DNA of 24,444 nt from CAYGSN01 sp964352675 (GTDB lineage: Bacteria > Pseudomonadota > Alphaproteobacteria > Micavibrionales > Micavibrionaceae). Both the position numbers and the translations under genes were made by a program. Numbering within the stretch: position 1 is the first letter of the stretch; each line of letters starts with the position of its first letter. The stretch covers positions 1 to 24,444 of the forward strand of contig CAYGSN010000031.1 in assembly GCA_964352675.1 (NCBI GenBank), in the 5' to 3' direction. Under the pieces are notes generated by a model. It saw nothing but the letters and a program-made list of their open reading frames with translations, made no database searches and had not been told where the DNA came from. Positions 1-8,315 of this stretch are shown here, in pieces.

Positions 1-2
1 CT

Positions 3-200
3 TGGCCACAATATTACGGTATGGCACTCCTTACAGGGATTGGATTTACCATGAGTTTGTTCATAGGCACACTTGCTTTTACGGATGTCGAAATGGCCAC
101 GCCCGTGCGTCTGGGCGTTCTGTCCGGCTCCTTCTTGTCGGCGGTGGCGGGTATCACCGTTTTACTTATGACGACACAAAAAAATACTATAGAGAAATAA
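3..200 (+). CDS. nhaA: Na+/H+ antiporter NhaA, C-terminal end (5' truncated by window)
   Basis: The frame opens at the window edge and ends at TAA 198-200, giving the last 65 residues. The fragment reads YGMALLTGIGFTMSLFIG, which matches the highly conserved late transmembrane segment of NhaA (usual form GVALLCGIGFTMSLFIG). It is followed by RLGVLSGSFLSAVAGITVLL, the final membrane helix, and a short polar tail. NhaA is an inner-membrane antiporter that expels Na+ in exchange for protons and maintains pH and sodium balance. A +1-shifted frame from base 2 gives a 73-aa peptide with no such match and was set aside. The active-site helices lie upstream of the window and cannot be checked. Confidence 0.9.
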   Translation, partial: WPQYYGMALLTGIGFTMSLFIGTLAFTDVEMATPVRLGVLSGSFLSAVAGITVLLMTTQKNTIEK

Positions 201-219
201 AAATTAGGGAGCTAATCTT

Positions 220-342
220 ATGATAATCCAACCATACATTGGTAACTCAAACCTACTGATCCAAGTGCAAATTTTCTTAGTGGCTTCAATATTTTATGGT
301 ACTCTGGTTACTGTCATATTTCTCCTGCGTATAAACTTCTAA
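220..342 (+). CDS. 40-aa single-pass membrane peptide, unknown
   Basis: A 40-codon frame starts at ATG 220, with an AGGGA Shine-Dalgarno-like sequence at 206-210, nine bases upstream. It ends at TAA 340-342. After a short polar head (MIIQPYIGNSN), nearly all the rest is hydrophobic (LLIQVQIFLVASIFYGTLVT followed by VIFLLRINF), so it would span the membrane once. It begins 19 bases after the nhaA stop and ends 28 bases before the chemotaxis receptor, so it may be co-transcribed with nhaA. I do not recognise the family. The good ribosome site and the strongly biased composition favour a real small protein; a chance frame in A+T-rich spacer remains possible. Confidence 0.5.
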   Translation: MIIQPYIGNSNLLIQVQIFLVASIFYGTLVTVIFLLRINF

Positions 343-370
343 AAATTTTATTTAGCAAAGGATTTAAGCT

Positions 371-2287
371 ATGCCAAACATGTTAAAATCTCTCAAAATT
401 GGACACAGGATTAATTTGCTTGCGGGCATTATGCTCGTATTCATTATAGCGATCAGTGCAACGGGTATATATAAAATGAATGCCATTGGCATCGAGATGA
501 AAGCCATTGCCAAACGCGACATGCCGCTGACTGAGATTTTAAGCAAGATTACCGTTCACCAGCTAGAGCAGGCCATATTGCTGGAGCAAACTCTGCGTTT
601 GAGCGGCATAGATGCGGCGGATGAAGAGCATACTGCCGAAAAAGCAGCACAGCATTTCCGGGAACTTGCCTACAAAGTGGATGAAGAGATTATCCAGGCT
701 GAAAAAATGACAGAGAAATTTGTCGCTGAAATTGATAATCCCGAGCTCAAGAAAAAATTTGAGAATGTATTCGTACAGCTTAAAACAATTGAAGAACATC
801 ATAAGTCATATGACGAGCATGCCTTTGCTATTTTTGAGAAAGCCGGTATAGGCGCTGGCGAGACTGGCAGCCCTCAAAACATTACCCCGCATGCGGGTGA
901 TGAAATCATACACGGCCCTCAACCTCAGTCTTTACTCAATAATCAGGGCTCTTATCAGACATCTTCTACTTATAACAATGGCGATCTGACTGCGGCTGTC
1001 ATCGAGGTGGAGCAGGAGCAGGAAGTTTTAATTAAAGAAATTGAAGCGCTACTGAGTGAAATTGAAACTTTCACGCAGAACTCCATGAATAAGGCTCTTG
1101 CTGATGAAGAACGTGGAATTATGCTGATTATCACGATGAGCGCTGTTGTTTTTATTTTATCAACAATCTTCGCCTTTCTCTTGGGGCGCAGCATTTCCAA
1201 ACCCGTTGCCGGGATGACGAACGCCATGAATGAGCTGTCGGGCGGCAATCTGGAGGTTGAAACCCCCAAAGCATCATTTAATGATGAAATTCAGGATATG
1301 GGTAAGGCCATGGAGGTCTTCCGTCAGAATATGATTGAAACACGCAATCTGGAGGCAGAGCGCGCCGAGGCAGAGAAACGCGCCGAAGCGGAAAAGAGAA
1401 GAATGATGCTTGAAATGGCTGACGATTTTGATTCCAAGGTTGGCGGTATGGTCGCTTCGCTTGCGGCGGCATCAACAGAATTGCAATCCTCCGCAGAAAC
1501 CATGCGCAAAATCGCGGATGACACGTCCAGCGCCAGTCAGAATGTTGCTGCATCATCCGAAGAAGCCAGTACAAATGTTTCGACCGTTGCGTCAGCAATG
1601 GAAGAAATGTCCGCCAGCGTCTCGGAAATTGCCGCTCAAGTTTCAAATGCTAAAACGCAATCAAATGATACGGCGGAGAATGCCAAAAACGCCAACGCAA
1701 CGGTTGGGAATTTAAATGAGCTGGCTGATAATATCGGTGAGGTTGTTGTGGCTATTCAAGATATTGCCGAACAAACCAATCTCTTGGCTCTAAACGCTAC
1801 AATTGAAGCTGCCCGTGCCGGAGAGGCTGGGAAAGGCTTTGCTGTTGTAGCGGATGAGGTTAAAAAACTGGCGACTGAAACCAGCAAGAAAACCGAGGAA
1901 ATTGGTGGACGTATTGCGGAAATACAGGAAGCTACGCGTAAATCAGTTGAGGCTATGGAGCGTATTATTAAAAACGTTTCCGGGATTGATGAATCTGTAA
2001 CCGGCGTTTCAGCCGCTGTAGAAGAGCAAAACGCAACCACTGCCGAAATCAGCCGTAGTATTGCCGAAGCTTCGCAAGGCGCGCAGCAGGTCTCCCAAAT
2101 TATTTTGGACGTGCAAAGAGGCGCCGGAGAGACAGGATCATCTGCTGATGCCGTTCTTGAGGCGTCTACAGAAGTTGCCAAGCTTTCGGACGGCTTGAAA
2201 AGCGCAGTTGATGCGTTTTTGAATAAGGTGCGTTCTGATAATTCAGGTAATGATAAAGCGGGGTCCGACTTAAAAGAAGCTGCGTAA
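371..2287 (+). CDS. Methyl-accepting chemotaxis protein
   Basis: This 638-aa transmembrane receptor feeds signals to the CheA kinase. Transmembrane helix 1 lies at about residues 14-34 and helix 2 at about 249-272. The roughly 215-residue sensor part between them is mostly helical and contains a Gly/Ser/Gln/Asn-rich low-complexity stretch near 158-205. A HAMP linker (about 273-325) follows, then a charged coiled coil rich in EAE/KRAEAEKR, then the MA signalling domain. The signalling hairpin tip (IAEQTNLLALNATIEAARAG, about 465-484) and the following GKGFAVVADEVKKLA are canonical. No NWETF-type pentapeptide for CheR/CheB docking is present at the C-terminus. AAAGG at 357-361 precedes the ATG. 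No other chemotaxis genes are in the window, so the ligand and kinase partner are unknown. Confidence 0.95.
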   Translation: MPNMLKSLKIGHRINLLAGIMLVFIIAISATGIYKMNAIGIEMKAIAKRDMPLTEILSKITVHQLEQAILLEQTLRLSGIDAADEEHTAEKAAQHFRELAYKVDEEIIQAEKMTEKFVAEIDNPELKKKFENVFVQLKTIEEHHKSYDEHAFAIFEKAGIGAGETGSPQNITPHAGDEIIHGPQPQSLLNNQGSYQTSSTYNNGDLTAAVIEVEQEQEVLIKEIEALLSEIETFTQNSMNKALADEERGIMLIITMSAVVFILSTIFAFLLGRSISKPVAGMTNAMNELSGGNLEVETPKASFNDEIQDMGKAMEVFRQNMIETRNLEAERAEAEKRAEAEKRRMMLEMADDFDSKVGGMVASLAAASTELQSSAETMRKIADDTSSASQNVAASSEEASTNVSTVASAMEEMSASVSEIAAQVSNAKTQSNDTAENAKNANATVGNLNELADNIGEVVVAIQDIAEQTNLLALNATIEAARAGEAGKGFAVVADEVKKLATETSKKTEEIGGRIAEIQEATRKSVEAMERIIKNVSGIDESVTGVSAAVEEQNATTAEISRSIAEASQGAQQVSQIILDVQRGAGETGSSADAVLEASTEVAKLSDGLKSAVDAFLNKVRSDNSGNDKAGSDLKEAA

Positions 2288-2304
2288 AACAGCTGCGTAA
2301 AACA
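2279..2304 (+). repeat. 13-bp perfect tandem duplication over the mcp stop codon
   Basis: The sequence gctgcgtaaaaca occurs twice in immediate succession (2279-2291 and 2292-2304). The first copy holds the TAA stop of the chemotaxis gene and the second repeats that stop. The second copy ends one base before the ATG of htpX at 2306. It looks like a slippage or small tandem duplication that lengthened the spacer between the two genes. Confidence 0.9.
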
Positions 2305-2305
2305 G

Positions 2306-3072
2306 ATGAACATACTCAAAACTTTTATACTTCTGGCAGGTCTCACAGCTTTATTCGGCTGGATAGGAATGATGCTGGGTGGGCAGCAAGGCATGATTAT
2401 CGCTCTGGCCTTTGCCGCTATCATGAATATCGGTTCATGCTGGTTTTCGGATAAAATCGTCTTAAAAATGTACAAGGCGCAGCCCTTAAAAAGCGGCGCC
2501 TTGTGTAACATGACCCTTGATCTGGCACAGAGAGCCGGACTTCCGATGCCGCGCCTTTATATCATCGAAAACCCGCAGCCCAATGCATTTGCCACAGGAC
2601 GAAACCCTCAAAATGCCGCTGTGGCGGTTACACTGGGCTGATGGATATTTTGAGCGAGCGAGAACTGGCGGGCGTTGTAGCGCATGAGCTGGCGCACATC
2701 AAAAACCGCGATACGCTTATCATGACGATTACAGCAACGATTGCCGGGGCAATCTCCATGCTGGCTAATTTTGCGATGTTTTTAGCGCCGATGGCGGCGA
2801 TGCTGGTGCAAATGGCAATTTCCCGTACACGCGAATACAGTGCCGACAAAACGGGGGCAGAAATATGCGGGGATCCATTGGCCTTAGCTGGTGCCTTACA
2901 AAAGCTGGAACAATCCGCCAGTCGCATTGATAATCATATTGCTGAAGCTAATCCGGCCACAGCACATATGTTCATTATTAACCCGCTGCACGTACACCGC
3001 GTCGACAACCTGTTTTCGACACATCCGAATACCAGAAACCGTATTAAAGCTCTGGAGGCTATGCGGATATAG
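2306..3072 (+). pseudogene. htpX: HtpX-like M48 membrane metalloprotease, frameshifted and internally deleted
   Basis: HtpX is an inner-membrane zinc protease of envelope quality control, normally about 280-300 aa. Here the frame is split. Residues from 2306 (MNILKTF..., two N-terminal helices, NPQPNAFATGRNPQNAAVAVTLG) stop at TGA 2639-2641. The rest continues one frame over from ATG 2641 with the zinc site HELAH (HEXXH), the downstream ligand motif EYSAD and the C-terminal HPNTRNRI. Restoring one G near 2635-2637 would rejoin the two halves as VTLGLMDILS. The second half also lacks about 15-20 residues normally found between NFAMF and LAPMAAM, so two membrane segments are merged. The stop and restart overlap as TGATG, so coupled translation of two chains is conceivable, but the combined lesions favour a decaying gene. 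A sequencing error could explain the frameshift but not the deletion. Confidence 0.8.
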
Positions 3073-3088
3073 AAAGGCTAAAGCCATA

Positions 3089-4351
3089 ATGTTTGAAGAA
3101 ATGATGCCTTTCCTGACGGCTCTTATGATCGGTCTGTTGGTTGGTATAGAACGTGAAAGATCGAAAAGCCGACAAGGTGAAAAAGCGATATTTGGTGTTC
3201 GCACTTTCCCTTTAATTGCTTTGCTGGGCGTCATTTCAGCCTATCTTGGTAGTGAAACACTGGTTGTTATAATTGGGGTGTTTGTATGTATTCTGGTTTT
3301 GGCAAACCACCTGGATTGGATTAAAAATTTCAATCCTGATCTCTCAAAAGTGGGGGCTACAACTGCCGTTGCCGTCGTGTTGACTTTTCTTCTTGGTTAT
3401 TTAGCAAATTCTAATGGCCATATTGCTTTGATTTTGACTGTAATCGTATTTGGCGTCCTTGCTATAAAAAAATACTTGCATAACTTTGCACAGTCAGGAA
3501 TCACGGATAAAGAAATGAATGCTGTACTCACTTTCCTGGTGAGTGCTTTTGTAATTCTACCGCTTTTGCCGAACGATTTTGTAGACCCTTGGAATTTAGT
3601 CCATCCGACACGGATATGGCTTTTGTTTGTCATTATAGCAGCCATTGAATTTGCAAGTTATATCGCCCTGCGCCAAATTGGGCAAAAGTTAGGACTGCTT
3701 GTTGTCGGGTTGTTTGGCGGTTTTGCATCTGCGACAGCGACAACGCTTACGTTAGCCCGCCGCGTGAAAGATCAGCCTAAAACTATTTTGTTAATATCCA
3801 GCGGCATTGTTTTGGCAGATGTTTCATCTCTGCTTATGCAGATGGTCGTGCTAATGGTTATCGCACCTGAGGTTTCTGTCTCTTTAATGCCATTTTTAGG
3901 CATACCCGCAATCGCCGGAGGATTAATTGCACTTTCAGTTGCCCTTTATTCAAGGCAAAAGGTGAAACAAAATACAATCGAAATAAATATTGAAAACCCA
4001 ATATCTTTAAAAAGTACAATCAGCTTTGCATTAATGATATCGGCGGGATTGATTTTAATTGCGCTTGCCCAACGATGGTTTGGTGATGCCGGCTTGTATT
4101 TAACCTCCGCGCTAGGCGGCGCCACTAGTTTAAGAGCAGTTACATTTTCTGTTTCAGAACTTGCTGCTTCTGGAGAAGTTTTAATATCGGTGGCTTCTGT
4201 TGCGATCATAATTGCTATGGCGGCAAACATGATCGTGAAATTAATTTTCATTCAGCGCGCCGGAGGGGTAAGACTTTTTATGATTTGCTCTTTATTCTTT
4301 GCTGCAATTCTTGCGAGTTCAGTTGCGGTTTACAGTTGGCAATACCGCTGA
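3089..4351 (+). CDS. MgtC/DUF4010-family polytopic membrane protein
   Basis: This is a 420-aa, very hydrophobic protein with roughly twelve membrane segments. The N-terminus carries GLLVGIERERS, the signature loop of MgtC/SapB-type N-terminal domains. The rest resembles the DUF4010 family, including the conserved GLFGGFASATATTLTLARR and GATSLRAVTFS segments. Function is not established for this family; members are sometimes linked to ion transport or magnesium homeostasis, which is inference here. The frame is open from 2891, but that upstream part overlaps htpX and is not membrane-like. The start is therefore set at ATG 3089, 17 bases after the htpX stop, with AAAGG at 3073-3077. It is probably co-transcribed with the broken htpX. 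Confidence 0.85.
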   Translation: MFEEMMPFLTALMIGLLVGIERERSKSRQGEKAIFGVRTFPLIALLGVISAYLGSETLVVIIGVFVCILVLANHLDWIKNFNPDLSKVGATTAVAVVLTFLLGYLANSNGHIALILTVIVFGVLAIKKYLHNFAQSGITDKEMNAVLTFLVSAFVILPLLPNDFVDPWNLVHPTRIWLLFVIIAAIEFASYIALRQIGQKLGLLVVGLFGGFASATATTLTLARRVKDQPKTILLISSGIVLADVSSLLMQMVVLMVIAPEVSVSLMPFLGIPAIAGGLIALSVALYSRQKVKQNTIEINIENPISLKSTISFALMISAGLILIALAQRWFGDAGLYLTSALGGATSLRAVTFSVSELAASGEVLISVASVAIIIAMAANMIVKLIFIQRAGGVRLFMICSLFFAAILASSVAVYSWQYR

Positions 4352-4480
4352 AAATATACTGAGCAATCTTTCATGTGGTATACTCGATTTGAATGTAAAC
4401 GATTTTATTGCTCCTATAAAAGTTAGTTGCAGTTCAGGTTGGTTAGGTTGCGTTTTTAGTTGATTGAAGTTTAATATTTA

Positions 4481-4981
4481 TCAAAGCTTAAAGGCAATCA
4501 GCCCAAGCGTAAGAATTGCAAAGACAGCGAGAGCAATTTGAAAGCCCCGTCCCAGACGGCCTTTTAAATCCTGCCGCAGGGCTTCGTAAAGATCGGGGAA
4601 TGTGTGCGCTACAAAATCGCCCTGGCTCATCATGTTCACCAGCCGCCCTTGTGCATCCACTACAGGAAGGTGGCGAAAGCGTTCGCTGGACATGGTGTGC
4701 ATCCAGTCGACCAGATTGTCATCCTCGTTTGCGGCGCGAATATTCGTGCTCATAATCTCTGAAATTTTTGTCGTGTCCGGATTGCGGTTTTGCCCCAGCA
4801 TGCGGATCATCATATCGCGCTCGGTCACAATTCCGGCCACTTTCTGATCCGGATGCACAACGATAATTGAGCCGATATTTTTCTCGCACATCACATCCAA
4901 AGCCGTGCGGACGCTGTCATCGGGCGCAAAGGTTACGGGCTTGGGTTTTGTTTTGAAATCTGGTTTGTCTTTTATTTTCAT
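4481..4981 (-). CDS. Tandem CBS-domain protein with C-terminal membrane anchor
   Basis: The protein has 166 aa. Two CBS motifs (about residues 15-66 and 76-128) form one Bateman module, a fold that usually binds adenosyl ligands such as AMP, ATP or NADH. Recognisable pieces are GSIIVVHPDQKVAGIVTERD in the first and RHLPVVDAQGRLVNMMSQGD in the second. The last 20 residues (GFQIALAVFAILTLGLIAFK) form a membrane helix, so the module is tethered to the inner membrane, which is uncommon for stand-alone CBS proteins. It is transcribed away from the OmpW-like gene. It shares the start MKIKD and overall design with the CBS protein at 10685 but is not closely similar. Ligand and partner are unknown. 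Confidence 0.9.
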   Translation of the reverse strand: MKIKDKPDFKTKPKPVTFAPDDSVRTALDVMCEKNIGSIIVVHPDQKVAGIVTERDMMIRMLGQNRNPDTTKISEIMSTNIRAANEDDNLVDWMHTMSSERFRHLPVVDAQGRLVNMMSQGDFVAHTFPDLYEALRQDLKGRLGRGFQIALAVFAILTLGLIAFKL

Positions 4982-5028
4982 CTTAAATCCTCTTGCAACA
5001 TCATAATATTTATCTTAATTATTATAGG

Positions 5029-5077
5029 AAAATCAAATGAAATTATCTTTTGAAAAAGGGAAAAAATCAAATGAAAT
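5029..5077 (+). repeat. 15-bp direct repeat at the OmpW-like gene start
   Basis: aaaatcaaatgaaat occurs at 5029-5043 and again at 5063-5077. Each copy contains an ATG with a purine-rich stretch ahead of it (ATG 5037 and ATG 5071). The offset of 34 bases puts the two ATGs in different frames, and only the second opens the secreted protein. It may be a remnant of a local duplication. Confidence 0.8.
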
Positions 5078-5730
5078 ATCCTGTCTTGACCCTCCTGGCT
5101 CTCTCCTGTTTTGCTTTTTATTCTCAAGCCGGATTTGCTCAATCCGACACGACGCCAAATGCTGTTCAGGGTGGGGCTTTTGATTCTTCCCGTTTTCAAA
5201 TTCGTTTGCGCGGTATTGGTATTTTTGCAGATGGTGGCGGTCGCGTTGTTGAGAACGGCCTTAAAACTGATGTAGGCAATGCTGTGACACCGGAGTTGGA
5301 TATAAGTTATTTTTTCACGGACCATCTGGCCGCCGAGCTGATCGCAGCCACGGCCGAGCATGAAGTCGATGCGGGAGCCTTTAATTTGGGCAATACCATG
5401 ATTTTGCCGCCAACTCTCACGCTGCAATATCATTTTATGCCTGAGAAAAAATTCAGCCCATACATAGGTGCAGGTTTAAATTATTCTGTTTTTTACGGTG
5501 AAAAAGATGGAACGGGTTTTAGTAATCTTGATGTTAAAAATGGTGTCGGCTATGCCGTGCAAGCTGGGTTTGACTATTGGCTAAATGATAACTGGGGACT
5601 CAATTTTGATGCAAAATATATCGATCTTGATGTCGATGTTTCTGTTGATCTCGGTGCCACTAACTTGAATGCCAAAGATGTTGATATCGATCCTTTGATT
5701 ATAGGAACTGGCATTAGCTACAGGTTTTAA
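5071..5730 (+). CDS. OmpW-like outer-membrane beta-barrel protein
   Basis: This 219-aa secreted protein has a clear signal peptide, MKYPVLTLLALSCFAFYSQA, with probable cleavage before QSDTTP. The mature part alternates polar and hydrophobic residues as in a small beta-barrel. It contains FQIRLRGIGIFADGGG near the start and ends ISYRF, the C-terminal aromatic signal recognised by the BAM complex. The GVGYAVQAGFDYWLNDNWGLNFDAKY segment matches the OmpW pattern. ATG 5071 is preferred over TTG 5050 because it opens directly on the signal peptide and follows AAAGGG. The gene ends 22 bases before cydA, so the two may be co-transcribed. OmpW barrels form narrow hydrophobic channels and often respond to oxygen or stress; that role is inferred. 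Confidence 0.85.
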   Translation: MKYPVLTLLALSCFAFYSQAGFAQSDTTPNAVQGGAFDSSRFQIRLRGIGIFADGGGRVVENGLKTDVGNAVTPELDISYFFTDHLAAELIAATAEHEVDAGAFNLGNTMILPPTLTLQYHFMPEKKFSPYIGAGLNYSVFYGEKDGTGFSNLDVKNGVGYAVQAGFDYWLNDNWGLNFDAKYIDLDVDVSVDLGATNLNAKDVDIDPLIIGTGISYRF

Positions 5731-5752
5731 TAATTTGAATGTGTAAGGATTT

Positions 5753-7147
5753 ATGATGGTAGACCTTGACCCCTTCCTCCTCTCGCGTATCCAGTTTGCT
5801 GCGAACATCACCTTTCACATCATGTTTCCGTCCATCACCATTGCGCTGGGATGGATTTTGCTGTTTTTCAAGCTGCGCTTCAACGCAACAAAAGACGAAG
5901 CCTGGATGCAGGCCTATTTCTTTTTCACCAAAGTCTTTGCACTGAGCTTTGCTATTGGCGTGGTCAGCGGCGTGACGATGTCCTTCCAGTTTGGCACCAA
6001 CTGGCCGGGCTTTATGGAGACGGTTGGCAATATCGCGGGGCCGCTCTTGGCTTATGAGGTTCTTACGGCCTTTTTCCTGGAAGCAACGTTTTTAGGGATC
6101 ATGCTGTTTGGTTTCCGGCGAGTCCCGGGCTGGGTGCATACAACAGCCACGGTTCTGGTTGCGGTTGGCACGACTCTTTCGGCCTTCTGGATATTGGTGC
6201 TCAATAGCTGGATGCATACTCCAGCGGGTTTCGAAATGATAGCCAATGATGCCGGGCAACTTCAAGCGCATGTCACAAGCTGGTGGGAGGTGGTGTTTAA
6301 CCCTTCCATGCCATACCGCCTTGTGCATATGCTGCTGGCTTCTGGACTTACAGCATCGTTTTTAATTGCGGGGATTTCGGCGTATCGTCTTTTGCGCGGT
6401 GATAACGCGCCGCCCGTGATGAAAGCGCTCAAAACTGCTGTCTTTTTAGCGGCAATATTAATTCCCGTACAGATTTTTGTTGGTGATCTTCATGGACTGA
6501 ACACACTGGAGCATCAGCCTGCAAAAGTTGCCGCGATGGAGGCAAACTGGGAAACAAAAGGCAATGTGCCGCTGGTTTTATTTGCGCTGCCGAATGAAGA
6601 AACACGCAGCAATGATTTTGCGATTGAAATCCCAAATCTTGCTAGCATTATTCTCAAGCATCACCCTGACGGGGTTGTGCCCGGCCTCAATGATTTTGAA
6701 GTTCATCCGCCTGTTGCCCCCGTCTTTTTCGGTTTTCGGATTATGGTCGGTATTGGCATGTTGATGCTTGCTGTTTCATGGGTAGGGTCTTTCCTGCTTC
6801 TGCGCAGCAAAGAACTTCCCAAGTTTTATCTATACACCCTTGTGAGCATGACACTGGCCGGCTGTATTGCCACGATCGCGGGATGGTATGTCACCGAAAT
6901 TGGGCGCCAGCCATGGCTGGTGCAGGGTGTTCTTTCGACAAAAGATGCTCTCGGCCCCATCAGTGGCGGCATGGTGCTCTCGACTCTTCTGGTTTATCTG
7001 GCGATATACGCGTTCCTGACGCTGGCCTATATTTACAGTCTGTTTTATCTGGCAAGGCGCGCGGGTGATGGCGGCAAGCGTGACCCGCAAAGATCAACAC
7101 CGCTTTTAGGGGAGCGGCATTCATCAGCTGCTCCTGCGGCGGAATAG
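5753..7147 (+). CDS. cydA: Cytochrome bd-type ubiquinol oxidase subunit I (CIO-like, short Q-loop)
   Basis: Subunit I (464 aa) carries the three haems and the quinol site of the bd oxidase, which reduces oxygen to water with high affinity in the inner membrane. Expected residues are present by alignment to the E. coli protein: H22 (b595 ligand, in FHIMFPS), E102 and E110, H192 and M331 (b558 ligands, the latter in FRIMVG), and the quinol-loop pair K258/E263 (QPAKVAAME). GRQPW at 384-388 is the conserved late motif. The Q-loop is short, as in cyanide-insensitive (CIO) oxidases. AAGGA at 5745-5749 precedes the ATG. cydB follows after 13 bases. No cydDC genes or CydX peptide are visible. Confidence 0.96.
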   Translation: MMVDLDPFLLSRIQFAANITFHIMFPSITIALGWILLFFKLRFNATKDEAWMQAYFFFTKVFALSFAIGVVSGVTMSFQFGTNWPGFMETVGNIAGPLLAYEVLTAFFLEATFLGIMLFGFRRVPGWVHTTATVLVAVGTTLSAFWILVLNSWMHTPAGFEMIANDAGQLQAHVTSWWEVVFNPSMPYRLVHMLLASGLTASFLIAGISAYRLLRGDNAPPVMKALKTAVFLAAILIPVQIFVGDLHGLNTLEHQPAKVAAMEANWETKGNVPLVLFALPNEETRSNDFAIEIPNLASIILKHHPDGVVPGLNDFEVHPPVAPVFFGFRIMVGIGMLMLAVSWVGSFLLLRSKELPKFYLYTLVSMTLAGCIATIAGWYVTEIGRQPWLVQGVLSTKDALGPISGGMVLSTLLVYLAIYAFLTLAYIYSLFYLARRAGDGGKRDPQRSTPLLGERHSSAAPAAE

Positions 7148-7160
7148 AGGGAAACTTAGC

Positions 7161-8165
7161 ATGGAACATATATTCATAAACTGGCTGCCTTATACTTTCG
7201 CCTTTCTGATGGGGCTTTCCATGTTGATTTACGCCGTTCTGGATGGCTATGATCTGGGTGTGGGGATGTTGGTTGATAATGCAACATCACATGAAAAAGA
7301 CCGCATGATCGCCTCTATCGGCCCGTTCTGGGATGCGAACGAGACATGGCTCATTCTAGGAGTAGGATTGTTGCTGGTCGCCTTTCCCATGGCGCATGGC
7401 GTGATCCTGACGCACCTGTATCTGCCTGTTGCCATTATGCTGTTCGGTTTGATCTTTCGAGGCGTCGCGTTTGATTTCCGTGCCAAGGTGCCGTTCCAGA
7501 AAAAATGGCGCTGGAACAATAAATTTTTCTACGGTTCACTTCTGACTTCTTTGGCGCAGGGCTATATGCTTGGCTCCTATATCATCGGTTTTGAAAATTC
7601 GCTTTCCGGTATCATGTTTTCCTGCCTGATCGCCGTGGTGCTGGCTTCGGCCTATTGCCTGATCGGTGCCTGCTGGCTGATTATGAAGTGCGAAGGCACG
7701 CTGCAGGAAAAAGCGGTTAAATGGGCGAAATACCATCTGGTAAATTCTGTTGTTGGACTTGCCGTTATCTCACTGGCAACGCCGCTTATATCGGATCGCA
7801 TCTTTGAGAAATGGTTTAGCTTTCCCGCGATGCTCTGGCTTGCGCCAATCCCAATCCTCACTGGCTCCTTGATTATCGGGCTCTATGTGCTGCTTCGAAA
7901 GATGCCGCTGGCGCAAGATCGCTATAACTGGCTCCCGCTCGTGATGACGGTTTTGATATTTGTGCTCAGCTTCTGTGGCCTTGCTTACAGCTTCTTTCCC
8001 TATATCGTCCCGGATCAGATGACGATTGTGGAGGCAGCCGCAGCCCCTGAGTCCCTCATCATCATGCTGGTGGGGGCACTCATCGTCCTGCCCGTCCTGC
8101 TGGGCTATACGGCACTGTCTTACTACATTTTCCGCGGGAAAGCCTCAGATCTGAGTTACGATTAG
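7161..8165 (+). CDS. cydB: Cytochrome bd-type ubiquinol oxidase subunit II
   Basis: This 334-aa protein has eight to nine membrane helices and is the structural partner of the subunit I gene just upstream. The N-terminus contains the conserved helix-1 motif YAVLDGYDLGVGML, followed by IGPFWDANETWLILGVG and LIFRGVAFDFR, both characteristic of CydB. A GAGGGAAAC Shine-Dalgarno region overlaps the 13-base gap after cydA, so the two genes form an operon. Subunit II stabilises the haem core and usually contains no haem itself. The length agrees with CioB-type subunits. The coding sequence is complete. Confidence 0.96.
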   Translation: MEHIFINWLPYTFAFLMGLSMLIYAVLDGYDLGVGMLVDNATSHEKDRMIASIGPFWDANETWLILGVGLLLVAFPMAHGVILTHLYLPVAIMLFGLIFRGVAFDFRAKVPFQKKWRWNNKFFYGSLLTSLAQGYMLGSYIIGFENSLSGIMFSCLIAVVLASAYCLIGACWLIMKCEGTLQEKAVKWAKYHLVNSVVGLAVISLATPLISDRIFEKWFSFPAMLWLAPIPILTGSLIIGLYVLLRKMPLAQDRYNWLPLVMTVLIFVLSFCGLAYSFFPYIVPDQMTIVEAAAAPESLIIMLVGALIVLPVLLGYTALSYYIFRGKASDLSYD

Positions 8166-8280
8166 TTTTTTTGGCTTTTACTTGAGCCATTGTCAGGGCG
8201 CGACGAAGTGTACAAGCTACGCTTGAATAACGCAGGTATTTCACCAGGCTGTCATGTGAAGCAGACTTTCATAATTCTTT

Positions 8281-8302
8281 AATGGTTATAATAATAACCA
8301 TT
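8281..8302. promoter_or_regulatory. Perfect palindromic operator overlapping a -10 box (HipB-like autoregulation)
   Basis: Half-sites aatggttat (8281-8289) and ataaccatt (8294-8302) are exact reverse complements separated by four bases. The centre contains TATAAT (8287-8292), a perfect -10 hexamer. Transcription would start near 8299, with the repressor gene ATG at 8316. A dimeric XRE repressor bound here would block its own promoter. No good -35 hexamer is visible at 16-18 bases upstream. Confidence 0.8.
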
Positions 8303-8315
8303 GAGAGGTTTTTCC

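Noticed and set aside
1756..2511. 251-codon minus-strand frame opposite the chemotaxis gene
   Set aside because: It is the antisense shadow of the regular heptad codon pattern of the MA domain and runs across two gene boundaries; no ribosome site or known motif.
2639..2643. Programmed ribosomal frameshift in htpX
   Set aside because: No slippery heptamer or downstream pseudoknot is visible, and the gene has a further deletion; ordinary mutation is simpler.
5040..5075. FNR-type site (TTGAT-N4-ATCAA) ahead of ompW-cydAB
   Set aside because: TTGAA and ATCAA are present but the spacer is too long; the resemblance comes from A-rich sequence.
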